From NCBI GenBank assembly GCA_902363625.1, contig CABJAS010000005.1, positions 55,715 through 119,714 of the forward strand: 64,000 bases of DNA, given 5' to 3'. The notes beneath the pieces are model-generated. The model was given only the letters and a program-made list of their open reading frames with translations. It had not been told where the DNA came from and made no database searches. The position numbers were made by a program, and so were the translations under genes. Position 1 is the first letter of the stretch; the number at the start of each line of letters is the position of its first letter. Source of the stretch: Clostridiaceae bacterium (GTDB taxonomy: Bacteria > Bacillota_I > Bacilli_A > Erysipelotrichales > Coprobacillaceae). Shown here in pieces: positions 38,922-45,998 of the stretch.

Positions 38922-40196
38922 ATGTCAGAATATAAATTTGAAACATTACAAGTACATGCTGGACAGCATATCGATCCAACAACAAAAGCAACCGGAGTAC
39001 CTTTATGCTTATCTAACGCATTTACTTTTGATGATGCGGATCAAGCGGCACGCATCTTTGCATTAGAAGAAGGGGGATACTTCTATTCACGTTTGTCTAA
39101 CCCAACAGTTACAGCTTTACAAGAAAGAATGGCAGCTTTAGAAGGCGGAGCAGGGGCTGTTGCATACGCATCAGGAACAGCAGCAATCATGGGAACAATT
39201 ATGACGATTCTGCAAAGCGGAGATGAGATTTTAGCGGCAAATAATCTTTATGGAGGAACAATCGGTTCTTTATCCGGAACAATGGTTGGAATGGGATTTA
39301 CGACACACTTGTTTAATCCTAAAGATTTAGATGAAATGGAAAAAATGATCAATGATAAGACAAAAATGATTTTTGTTGAATCTGTAGGAAATCCTAACGC
39401 AGATATTATTGATTTTGATAAAGTCAGTGCAATCGCTAAGAAATACGGTATCGTGTTTGTGGTTGACAATACAACACCGACCCCTTATTTATTTAAACCC
39501 ATCGAACATGGAGCTGATATTGTTGTTTATTCAACAACAAAATACTTAGCCGGTCATGGAAATGTCATGGGGGGAATCGTAGTTGATAGTGGTAAATTTG
39601 ATTGGCATAACCCACGTTATCCATTGTTTACACAACCGGATAAAGCTTACCATGATATTGTGTACGCTGATCTAAATGAAGGCGCTCTAACAACTAAAAT
39701 GGTTGCCAAGACATTGCGTGACTTAGGAGCATGTATGTCACCGTTTAATGCCTATATGACATTATTAGGTTTAGAAACATTGTCTTTAAGAATGAAACAG
39801 CACGTTAAAAATTCACGTGAGGTAGCGCAATTCTTAGAAACTTGCGAAGATGTAGAATGGGTAAGCTATCCTGAATTACCTAGTCATCCTGATCATGAAC
39901 TTGCGAAAAAGTATTTCCCAAATGGATTTGGCGGTTTATACACTTTCGGGGTAAAAGGTGGAATTGATGGTGGTAAAACGGTGATCAACAACATTAAATT
40001 GATTATTCATGTGACTAATTTTGCGGATTCAAGAACATTATTAACACATCCGGCAAGTACCACGCATGCACAGATGAGCGAAGAGGAACGTCAAGCTGCA
40101 AGTGTTAAGCAGGAAACATTGCGTATCTCTGTCGGATTAGAGGATTCAGAAGATATTATCAATGATTTAAAACAAGCATTTGCCTGTATAAAATAA
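38922..40196 (+). CDS. metY: O-acetylhomoserine sulfhydrylase-like PLP enzyme
   Basis: Cys/Met metabolism PLP enzyme of 424 residues, probably O-acetylhomoserine aminocarboxypropyltransferase. Motifs: FETLQVHAGQHIDPTTKATG at the start, YSRLSNPTVTALQERMAAL, and the Schiff-base Lys in YSTTKYLAGHGNV. The C-terminal TLRISVGLEDSEDIINDL is typical. Methionine gamma-lyase is a possible alternative. ATG 38922 follows GAGGAGG. It lies alone; no SAM or T-box leader fits the 80 bases upstream, so it lacks a visible methionine control element. Confidence 0.9.
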   Translation: MSEYKFETLQVHAGQHIDPTTKATGVPLCLSNAFTFDDADQAARIFALEEGGYFYSRLSNPTVTALQERMAALEGGAGAVAYASGTAAIMGTIMTILQSGDEILAANNLYGGTIGSLSGTMVGMGFTTHLFNPKDLDEMEKMINDKTKMIFVESVGNPNADIIDFDKVSAIAKKYGIVFVVDNTTPTPYLFKPIEHGADIVVYSTTKYLAGHGNVMGGIVVDSGKFDWHNPRYPLFTQPDKAYHDIVYADLNEGALTTKMVAKTLRDLGACMSPFNAYMTLLGLETLSLRMKQHVKNSREVAQFLETCEDVEWVSYPELPSHPDHELAKKYFPNGFGGLYTFGVKGGIDGGKTVINNIKLIIHVTNFADSRTLLTHPASTTHAQMSEEERQAASVKQETLRISVGLEDSEDIINDLKQAFACIK

Positions 40197-40332
40197 AACG
40201 AAGTCCTTCAATGATACGAAGGACTTTTTCATTGTTTTCATAAATAAAATAATAAATCAGCCAAGCCAATAAACTAAAGAATAGGATAAAGCCTAAAAAT
40301 ATGATAGAACCCTTTGATTTAGATGCGATCAT
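40159..40332 (-). CDS. Small 57-residue membrane protein
   Basis: A short frame with the strong site AAAGGAGGACAAATT before its ATG. The sequence begins MIASKSKGSIIFLGFILFFS, giving a single membrane helix of about 20 residues, then a charged, amphipathic tail (YENNEKVLRIIEGLRF). Its last part overlaps the 3' end of the MetY-like gene in antisense, and the shared region contains the terminator hairpin. No family recognised. Confidence 0.6.
   Translation of the reverse strand: MIASKSKGSIIFLGFILFFSLLAWLIYYFIYENNEKVLRIIEGLRFILYRQMLVLNH
40201..40230. terminator. Terminator after metY
   Basis: AAGTCCTTC / GAAGGACTT hairpin with an eight-base loop followed by TTTC. It lies within the antisense small frame. 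Confidence 0.75.
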
Positions 40333-40493
40333 AATTTGTCCTCCTTTTATAAAGGATACGAAGAGATTGTCAGAGAATAATGCAAAAATAATATTAAAAT
40401 GTTGTTTTATAAGAAATTAGTTTTTTAATAGTTTACTGGATATAGCCAACAAAAACGTTTAATAAAACTAGAATATGAGTGTTATCTTTATAT

Positions 40494-40524
40494 AAAATAA
40501 AAAACCAAGCGTTGCACTTGGTTT
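40494..40524 (-). terminator. Terminator of tRNA cluster
   Basis: On the minus strand AAACCAAG / CTTGGTTT with a seven-base loop followed by a T run, just past the first tRNA-Gly. Confidence 0.82.
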
Positions 40525-40534
40525 GTTTTACATT

Positions 40535-40608
40535 TGGAGCGGGTGATGGGAATCGAACCCACGTAGTCAGCTTGGAAGGCTGAAGTTCTACCATTGAACT
40601 ACACCCGC
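40535..40608 (-). tRNA. tRNA-Gly (anticodon TCC)
   Basis: Cloverleaf of 74 bases with acceptor GCGGGTG / CACCCGC, anticodon loop CTTCCAA, T-loop TTCGATT and an encoded CCA end. Confidence 0.96.
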
Positions 40609-40638
40609 ATATAAACGGTCTTTATTCAGTTTTTTAAA

Positions 40639-40712
40639 TGGAGCGGGTGATGGGAATCGAACCCACGTAGTCAGCTTGGAAGGCTGAAGTTCTACCATTG
40701 AACTACACCCGC
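40639..40712 (-). tRNA. tRNA-Gly (anticodon TCC), second copy
   Basis: Identical in sequence to the neighbouring tRNA-Gly, including the CCA end, and separated from it by 30 bases. Confidence 0.96.
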
Positions 40713-40719
40713 ATATATA

Positions 40720-40796
40720 TGGCGGTCTGGACGGGACTCGAACCCGCGACCTCCGCCGTGACAGGGCGGCATTCTAACCAACTGAACTACCAGACC
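40720..40796 (-). tRNA. tRNA-Asp (anticodon GTC)
   Basis: 77 bases with acceptor GGTCTGG / CCAGACC, anticodon loop CTGTCAC and an encoded CCA. Confidence 0.96.
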
Positions 40797-40814
40797 AATT
40801 TATAATTTGCAATA

Positions 40815-40905
40815 TGGCGGAGACAGAGGGATTTGAACCCTCGCGCCAGTTTCCCGACCTACACCCTTAGCAGGGGCGCCTCTTCAGCCTCTTGAGTATG
40901 TCTCC
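40815..40905 (-). tRNA. tRNA-Ser (anticodon GCT)
   Basis: 91 bases with acceptor GGAGACA, anticodon loop CTGCTAA, a long variable arm and an encoded CCA. First gene of the cluster in transcription order. Confidence 0.95.
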
Positions 40906-40921
40906 AACTCGTTGCTTAAAT

Positions 40922-40950
40922 ATAATAGCATAACCTGCATTTCATTGCAA
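40922..40950 (-). promoter_or_regulatory. Proximal promoter of tRNA cluster
   Basis: On the minus strand TTGCAA and TATTAT are spaced by 17 bases with a TG before the -10 box. Confidence 0.75.
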
Positions 40951-41040
40951 GTACTTTTTATCAACTTCTTTTTAGAATAAAATATTTATTTTATCTTTAA
41001 TAATTTGTTGAAGACCAGTTTATCTATTGCTTGCTTATTT

Positions 41041-41069
41041 ATAATAGCATTTGAATTTAGGAATGTCAA
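41041..41069 (-). promoter_or_regulatory. Distal promoter of tRNA cluster
   Basis: On the minus strand TTGACA and TATTAT are spaced by 17 bases, again with an extended TG. Both promoters would read into tRNA-Ser. Confidence 0.7.
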
Positions 41070-41350
41070 TTATGAAGATGTAATTTTATTTTGTTAAGCA
41101 AAATAAAAATTGAGAATAAGGTTATTCGAAATGATAATCTAAGGTTGTACAGAATTTTGCGATTGTTTTTATTATCTAAGATATTCTAATAAGTAAATTT
41201 TACTAGAAAAAGAGAAATAATTATACTTTCTTAAAATTTTTAGTACATAGTTTTGTAAAAGGCACATCTTTTAAATTAAAAAATATTTAACTTAAATTTT
41301 GAATATTTAATGATTCCTCTCGTATAGTTGATTATCGTTTTATAGGATTT
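41070..41350. other. AT-rich spacer without gene
   Basis: Very AT-rich stretch upstream of the tRNA promoters. I see no gene, RNA or repeat in it. Confidence 0.55.
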
Positions 41351-41542
41351 ATGGTAAACTTACCTTATATAATTCCTACAAATTGTGCTATCGATCAATT
41401 CCATGAAACTGAAAAAATGGCAAGTTTTCCAATTTTATCAACATCTACTGCAACAGGCGCACTCACAATTTTGTCTAAACTCGGTGGTGAATTATCTATG
41501 GGATTTGTAAGTTTTTTACAATTAGCAATGAGTTTGGTATAA
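41351..41542 (+). CDS. Possible small peptide or gene remnant
   Basis: A 63-codon frame. The sequence has a polar first half (with IDQFHETEKMASFPILSTST) and a hydrophobic, Gly/Ser/Leu-rich second half (GELSMGFVSFLQLAMSLV). The ATG has only a weak AGGA nearby. The frame continues open upstream to 41303 without another start, so it may be the end of a decayed gene. A strong hairpin terminator follows. The layout is faintly like a bacteriocin-type precursor, but there is no partner gene to support this. Treat as unproven. Confidence 0.3.
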   Translation: MVNLPYIIPTNCAIDQFHETEKMASFPILSTSTATGALTILSKLGGELSMGFVSFLQLAMSLV

Positions 41543-41551
41543 GGATACTAC

Positions 41552-41592
41552 AAAAGAAATAGCAAAAAAGTTTTATTGCTATTTCTTTTATT
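41552..41592 (+). terminator. Terminator after possible small peptide
   Basis: AAAAGAAATAGCAA / TTGCTATTTCTTTT hairpin, 14 pairs, followed by ATTGTG. Confidence 0.72.
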
Positions 41593-41687
41593 GTGTTTTA
41601 TGATAATAAATATATAAATAAAAAAACACTGACTTATATATACTTTTGATATAATAGGTTTATTTTGAATAAGTATGGGAGAATAAA

Positions 41688-42716
41688 ATGAATAATAAAA
41701 ATGAAGTGATGTATATAATAAAAACTGCTAAAGCTACTAAGAATAATGAAGAGTTATCGTATTTTAAATTAATGTTTTATTATAAAATAATCTCTTGTAT
41801 AGGCTGGGGATTAGGGTTTTTATCAATATTTTTATATTTCAATAATAAAGTATTTTTGCTGTTATTTGGTGTAGCTATTATTTGGTTAATTTTTCGATTA
41901 TTATGTATTTTTGCATATCAATATCAAAATATTTTTTATTTTAAAAATAGTGGGGATATTTATTTTTATGAAAATCATCTGTGCAGAAAAACTGAATTTA
42001 CTAGATATAAAGGACTATATAAATATTTAGCTAAAATGAATAATAAGCTGTTTAAATCTCTATCTTCTAATATTCAATATAGTCAAATTAAATGTTTGAA
42101 GATGACAAAAGAAAGTTTACTTATAATGACGCGATATGAATATATTTGTATCCCTAAAGAATTATATTCATTAGATTTGATATGTTTTTTATCTACTAAA
42201 TTAAAAAGTATACCTTGTACTAATGAAACAAAACAATCTATTGATAATGAGAAAATAGACACTGCTGCTGAGAGATATTATGCATATGATGCCTTGAACG
42301 AATATATATTTGGAAAATTGGATTTTATAATAAAACTACTCATTGTTTCAGCTTATCTTATGTTTACTACTTATAATAGTTATTTTATAGTTGGTATAAT
42401 AGATATCGTTTATACAGTTTACTTGCTTTTTTACTATTATTTGCCAGGAAATGTATTTTATAAAAAAGTTCAAAAAGTAAAATCAGTGTTTTTTTCTAAT
42501 AAAAAGATATATTTATTAAAATTTCAAGGAGATGAAAAACTATATCAGTTTCTTAATGATGAAGATAAACGTGAAGGGTATATTTTAGAAAACTTACTTT
42601 TTACAGAAGATAAAAGGTATATACATATATATATTAATGATGAAGATAAAATTGTCTTGTTTGATAAAAAAAGACAAGACGTTGATCTTAAAAGAATTAT
42701 TAATAAATTACTATAG
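41688..42716 (+). CDS. Orphan membrane protein, function unknown
   Basis: Protein of 342 residues that I do not recognise. About four membrane segments occur in two pairs: GWGLGFLSIFLYFNNKVFLL and FGVAIIWLIFRLLCIFAYQY near residues 40-85, and LLIVSAYLMFTTYNSYFIV and IIDIVYTVYLLFYYYLPGN near 220-260. The intervening and C-terminal regions are soluble, rich in Lys, Tyr and Ile. Codon and base use are clearly more AT-rich than in the surrounding genes, suggesting transfer. GGGAGA precedes the ATG, and a TATAAT lies at 41650-41655. It sits alone between tRNA genes and is followed by a strong terminator. Confidence 0.65.
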   Translation: MNNKNEVMYIIKTAKATKNNEELSYFKLMFYYKIISCIGWGLGFLSIFLYFNNKVFLLLFGVAIIWLIFRLLCIFAYQYQNIFYFKNSGDIYFYENHLCRKTEFTRYKGLYKYLAKMNNKLFKSLSSNIQYSQIKCLKMTKESLLIMTRYEYICIPKELYSLDLICFLSTKLKSIPCTNETKQSIDNEKIDTAAERYYAYDALNEYIFGKLDFIIKLLIVSAYLMFTTYNSYFIVGIIDIVYTVYLLFYYYLPGNVFYKKVQKVKSVFFSNKKIYLLKFQGDEKLYQFLNDEDKREGYILENLLFTEDKRYIHIYINDEDKIVLFDKKRQDVDLKRIINKLL

Positions 42717-42810
42717 TATTAAAAAGCTTTTAGTCTATAATAGGCTAATTTCCACTGACTATTTATTTCTTATATTTCTGAGTGAAAAAATTGAAAATTA
42801 TATTTTGTTT

Positions 42811-42848
42811 AAAAAGATAAAAATCAATATACGTTTTATCTTTTTTTA
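42811..42848 (+). terminator. Terminator of orphan membrane gene
   Basis: AAAAAGATAAAA / TTTTATCTTTTT hairpin with a long T tail. Confidence 0.75.
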
Positions 42849-43314
42849 AGCTTTCTTAAGGTATTAATAAAACACAAGTCATTATAGTAGACAAAATTAA
42901 AATTTTATTTATACTAGACTGATGCAAAATAAAGTCAATTGCTTTTAATGGTTATCCATAATTTTCGTAAATGTGTATACTGCTAATCCTTATATACATT
43001 GTTGTGTTATATAGTCGAAGTAACGAAATTGTGGCTTTTCACGACAAAGATAATAATTAGTTTTTAATGCTCTATTATGAGATATTAAGTGAATTTGAAA
43101 ACAATATATCCTTTAATTATTCGATCTTTTATGTTTTTAATTTGACAATATATTAGATATTTGTTGAATTCAAATATTAATATCTAACTTGATCTATTAA
43201 CTTCCCTTGTTCTTTCTGCACTTTCAATTTTAATGACAGACACTCTGACCATCTTAAGTTTTTCCTATTCTTGTACAAAAGATCAATGGAGGTGAACTTT
43301 TAGTTAAATATATA

Positions 43315-43340
43315 AAAAAGCCCACTATAAATAGTGGACT
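43315..43340 (-). terminator. Terminator of tRNA-Lys
   Basis: On the minus strand AGTCCACTA / TAGTGGGCT with a TTTA loop followed by six T. Confidence 0.8.
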
Positions 43341-43352
43341 ATGCTGTCTAAA

Positions 43353-43428
43353 TGGTCTCCCCTCACGGGCTCGAACCGTGGACCCTCTGATTAAGAGTCA
43401 GATGCTCTGCCAACTGAGCTAAGGAGAG
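43353..43428 (-). tRNA. tRNA-Lys (anticodon CTT)
   Basis: 76 bases with acceptor CTCTCCT / AGGGGAG, D-loop AGCTCAGTTGG, anticodon loop CTCTTAA, T-loop TTCGAGC and an encoded CCA. Confidence 0.94.
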
Positions 43429-43439
43429 ACAACACAATG

Positions 43440-43468
43440 ATAATACTATATTTAGCGAAAAAAATCAA
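43440..43468 (-). promoter_or_regulatory. Promoter of tRNA-Lys
   Basis: On the minus strand TTGATT and TATTAT are spaced by 17 bases, 11 bases before the mature 5' end. Confidence 0.72.
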
Positions 43469-43540
43469 TATAAATTGACCATTAATGTGTTAAGAATTTT
43501 TAAAATATGATATGATAGAGACAATCGAGAGGTGAACATC

Positions 43541-45205
43541 ATGAGTTCTTTAAAAGACTTTGAACATTATAAAGCAATCGTCATAACGATGGATGATTTA
43601 ATTTTCAACTTAAATGAATTACGTTATGATTTTTCTTTGCTTTTATATCCCAAAACATTTCTTCATTTTTCATATCAGGAATATACCCGCCGTTTAGGAA
43701 CGGTTAAATCGATGTATTCATTCGTTCAAGAAGAAATAGCGACTTTAATGAATCGTAAGATCGAAAACTTTGTATATGATGAAAAAAACCTACATAATAT
43801 CAGATTGAAAGAAAGCGCTGATGCTTTATTGAGCTTTGCCAAAAGCAAACAGCTTAAAGTCATCGTTTTAACAACACATGATGCGACGAATGCAAAACAA
43901 TTACTGCATTACCGTCATTTAACTCAGGATATCGATCAAGTCATTAGTTTGAGTGATGTATGTGATGATGTTCCCTCTGTAAAATTATTTTATGCTTTAA
44001 AAGAATCCTATCATATTGAATTAGAAGAAATGGTGGTTATATCCTCTTTAACCAGTATCTTTAAATGTCTTCAATATTCTCCTATTGATACGCTCTATGT
44101 TCCGGATAACGATAAATCTTATTTCGATGCTTCACTTTCCTTTAATGGAGTAATGAACACCCTTTTTGATGTTTTACAGTATGTTTTATTTGGCAAGTAT
44201 ACTTCTGCTGATATTTATAAAGATTTCTTAGGCTATGATGAGAATATGGATGAGAAGCAAAAAGCATCACGCTATGCCTATCTTAAGATGAAATATGAAA
44301 ATCAGCCGGAAATATTACCGATCGTTGAGGAGGTTTTTTCTACTTCCAATAAAATAGAAGTAGGATCGATGACAAAAGAATTTCATCAGGCTTTCAGTGA
44401 TATTGAAAAGAAATTATTTAAGGTTGAATCAGAAATTAAGGCAGATGCTTCGTCTACTTTGCTTTCCTTCGAAAAGATTCGAGAACGGGACACTTTGCCT
44501 ATAGAAGAAAAGGTACCGGAAAAAATTAAAGAGTCGGAACCAATTCCACAAGAGGAAAAAGAATCAGAAAACACTATCGAAGCTATTCCTGAAGATAAAC
44601 TGATATTCGATCAAACACAGGAATTCAGTTTAGACGAATTAGATCGCACAATGGAATTATCTCCGATAAATGAATCGGTGGATATTCCTAAAAATGATAA
44701 AATACAGGAAATTTTTGATGAACTCGAAGAAAGAGAAACGCTTAAAGAATCTGCTGCTATTCCTCAAGAAACATCAAAGGAGCCTGTTGTTACTAATGAA
44801 GAATCAGAGGAGCTTCCAATCGCTGCAGAAATAGAACCGTTTATTGAAGAAGAAGAGAAACTTCGTGTGCTGGATGTCCTTTTAAGTGGAATACTGAATT
44901 TACTGACATCAATTATGATTGTCAGCATTGGTGGACTCATCTATATGTGCTTTTATGATATGGTAGAAAATAATGCCATCTTAAGGGCATTATTTGATAT
45001 CTTCTTGGTTGGTTTTGCTAATATCTGTACGGCAATTTATGAGTTTATTGTTCAGCCGTTTCCAGCTTTATCGATTTATAATGCAACAAGTGTATCGCCG
45101 ATGTTTTTGCAATTTATTATTATCATTTTTATGGTGTTCTTTATATCCAGTCTATATAAGATTATTGGGTATTTCTGGCATCGTCATGAATATTTTGAAG
45201 AGTGA
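43541..45205 (+). CDS. HAD-like protein with acidic linker and membrane tail
   Basis: Protein of 554 residues with an odd architecture. The first 230 residues resemble the HAD fold: AIVITMDDLIF in the position of motif I, VIVLTTHD as motif II and a later VPSVKLFYALKE as motif III. The usual first DxD nucleophile pair is not clear, so activity is doubtful. Residues about 300-440 are a very Glu-rich, disordered linker, and the C-terminus has two membrane helices (LLTSIMIVSIGGLIYMC and FLQFIIIIFMVFFISSLY). It may be a membrane-tethered regulator or scaffold. ATG 43541 follows GAGAGGTG. It is a single-gene unit. Confidence 0.62.
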   Translation: MSSLKDFEHYKAIVITMDDLIFNLNELRYDFSLLLYPKTFLHFSYQEYTRRLGTVKSMYSFVQEEIATLMNRKIENFVYDEKNLHNIRLKESADALLSFAKSKQLKVIVLTTHDATNAKQLLHYRHLTQDIDQVISLSDVCDDVPSVKLFYALKESYHIELEEMVVISSLTSIFKCLQYSPIDTLYVPDNDKSYFDASLSFNGVMNTLFDVLQYVLFGKYTSADIYKDFLGYDENMDEKQKASRYAYLKMKYENQPEILPIVEEVFSTSNKIEVGSMTKEFHQAFSDIEKKLFKVESEIKADASSTLLSFEKIRERDTLPIEEKVPEKIKESEPIPQEEKESENTIEAIPEDKLIFDQTQEFSLDELDRTMELSPINESVDIPKNDKIQEIFDELEERETLKESAAIPQETSKEPVVTNEESEELPIAAEIEPFIEEEEKLRVLDVLLSGILNLLTSIMIVSIGGLIYMCFYDMVENNAILRALFDIFLVGFANICTAIYEFIVQPFPALSIYNATSVSPMFLQFIIIIFMVFFISSLYKIIGYFWHRHEYFEE

Positions 45206-45229
45206 TATGAGCTGAATATCACTTTTTTT
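45201..45229 (+). terminator. Terminator after HAD-like gene
   Basis: AGTGATAT / ATATCACT hairpin with a seven-base loop and seven T, overlapping the stop codon. Confidence 0.8.
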
Positions 45230-45248
45230 ATAATGAAAGGAGACTATC

Positions 45249-45452
45249 GTGAGAAAATGCTTACGTTGTCAAAGTGATATGATTGAGGGACTTGATTTTA
45301 AAATTGAAGGAGCAAGCTATGGCATTACTTTGGCAGAAAATGAAAAAATATTTGCCAAAAGATTAGGAAAACCTAAGGTGGCAGTGTGTCCCAACTGTGG
45401 AGAAATCTCAATTTATTTAGAAAACACTAAGCAAATAAAAAAGGCGCTTTAA
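45249..45452 (+). CDS. Small zinc-ribbon protein
   Basis: Protein of 67 residues with CLRCQSDM near the start and CPNCGEIS near the end, a four-Cys zinc ribbon of the type seen in nucleic-acid-binding proteins. It starts at GTG, 6 bases after AAAGGAG. Function is unknown. It is convergent with the Nudix gene and shares a hairpin with it. Confidence 0.75.
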   Translation: MRKCLRCQSDMIEGLDFKIEGASYGITLAENEKIFAKRLGKPKVAVCPNCGEISIYLENTKQIKKAL

Positions 45453-45470
45453 ATTAAGCGTCTTTCTTGC
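45440..45470. terminator. Shared terminator between zinc-ribbon and Nudix genes
   Basis: AAGGCGCTT / AAGCGTCTT inverted repeat with one mismatch on one strand; T runs lie on the minus-strand side. Confidence 0.6.
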
Positions 45471-45993
45471 CATAACGGTTATAAGCATACATGATCGCAA
45501 TAATTGTTTTCGCATCAATGATTTCCATTGCCATAACAGCTTCATAGGCTTCTTGAATATCCATCATGCAGACATCAATAAATTCATCTTCATCACAAGA
45601 CAGCGGGTGTTCCGCTTTTTTTAGTTCATTTGCTTCATAAAGATAAAGTACCTCAGTACAATATCCCGGTGTAGGCAGGGCTTTTGAAAATAAAGTTAAA
45701 GACTCTGCATGATAGCCGGTTTCTTCCTCTATTTCACGCATTCCGGTTAAATAAGGGTCTTCTCCCAATTCAATTTTTCCAGCCGGTATTTCCAGTGTTT
45801 CTGCTTGCTGTGCATAACGATATTGCTTAACTAATAAGATTTTCCCCTCAATGATGGCTAGGATACCCACCCCACCATGATGTCTTACGATTTCACGATA
45901 GCCGATCTGATGGTTAGGAAGCTCTACTTCATCTAATTCTACTTTAATGATCTTCCCATCATAAATTGGCGTTGATTTAATCTTCTTTTCCAT
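45454..45993 (-). CDS. nudF: Nudix hydrolase, ADP-ribose pyrophosphatase type
   Basis: Cytosolic Nudix hydrolase of 179 residues. The Nudix box is GKIELGEDPYLTGMREIEEE followed by TGY, and PTPGYCTEVLYLYEA is typical of ADP-ribose pyrophosphatase NudF. The ATG at 45993 follows GGGTGAT; a GTG at 46002 lies in that site. It begins 6 bases after the MutS-like gene and is its operon partner. ADP-ribose or another nucleotide sugar is the probable substrate. Confidence 0.88.
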   Translation of the reverse strand: MEKKIKSTPIYDGKIIKVELDEVELPNHQIGYREIVRHHGGVGILAIIEGKILLVKQYRYAQQAETLEIPAGKIELGEDPYLTGMREIEEETGYHAESLTLFSKALPTPGYCTEVLYLYEANELKKAEHPLSCDEDEFIDVCMMDIQEAYEAVMAMEIIDAKTIIAIMYAYNRYGKKDA

Positions 45994-45998
45994 TTTTA

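Larger units (their letters stand above)
42717..43352. other. Long AT-rich intergenic region
   Basis: About 640 bases between the orphan membrane gene and tRNA-Lys. It holds the hairpin terminators at each end and no convincing gene. Short frames with no start or ribosome binding site near 43190-43300 on the minus strand could be remnants of decayed sequence. Confidence 0.5.

Noticed and set aside
40535..40712. Direct repeat of 74 bases that looks like a repeat array
   Set aside because: The two units are complete identical tRNA-Gly genes; no CRISPR-like spacing or third copy exists.
42637..42849. Open frame of 70 codons after the orphan membrane gene
   Set aside because: It overlaps the gene end in another frame and runs through the terminator without a ribosome binding site.
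43190..43310. Possible transposase remnant on the minus strand
   Set aside because: A short open stretch exists but has no start, no ribosome binding site and no recognisable motif.
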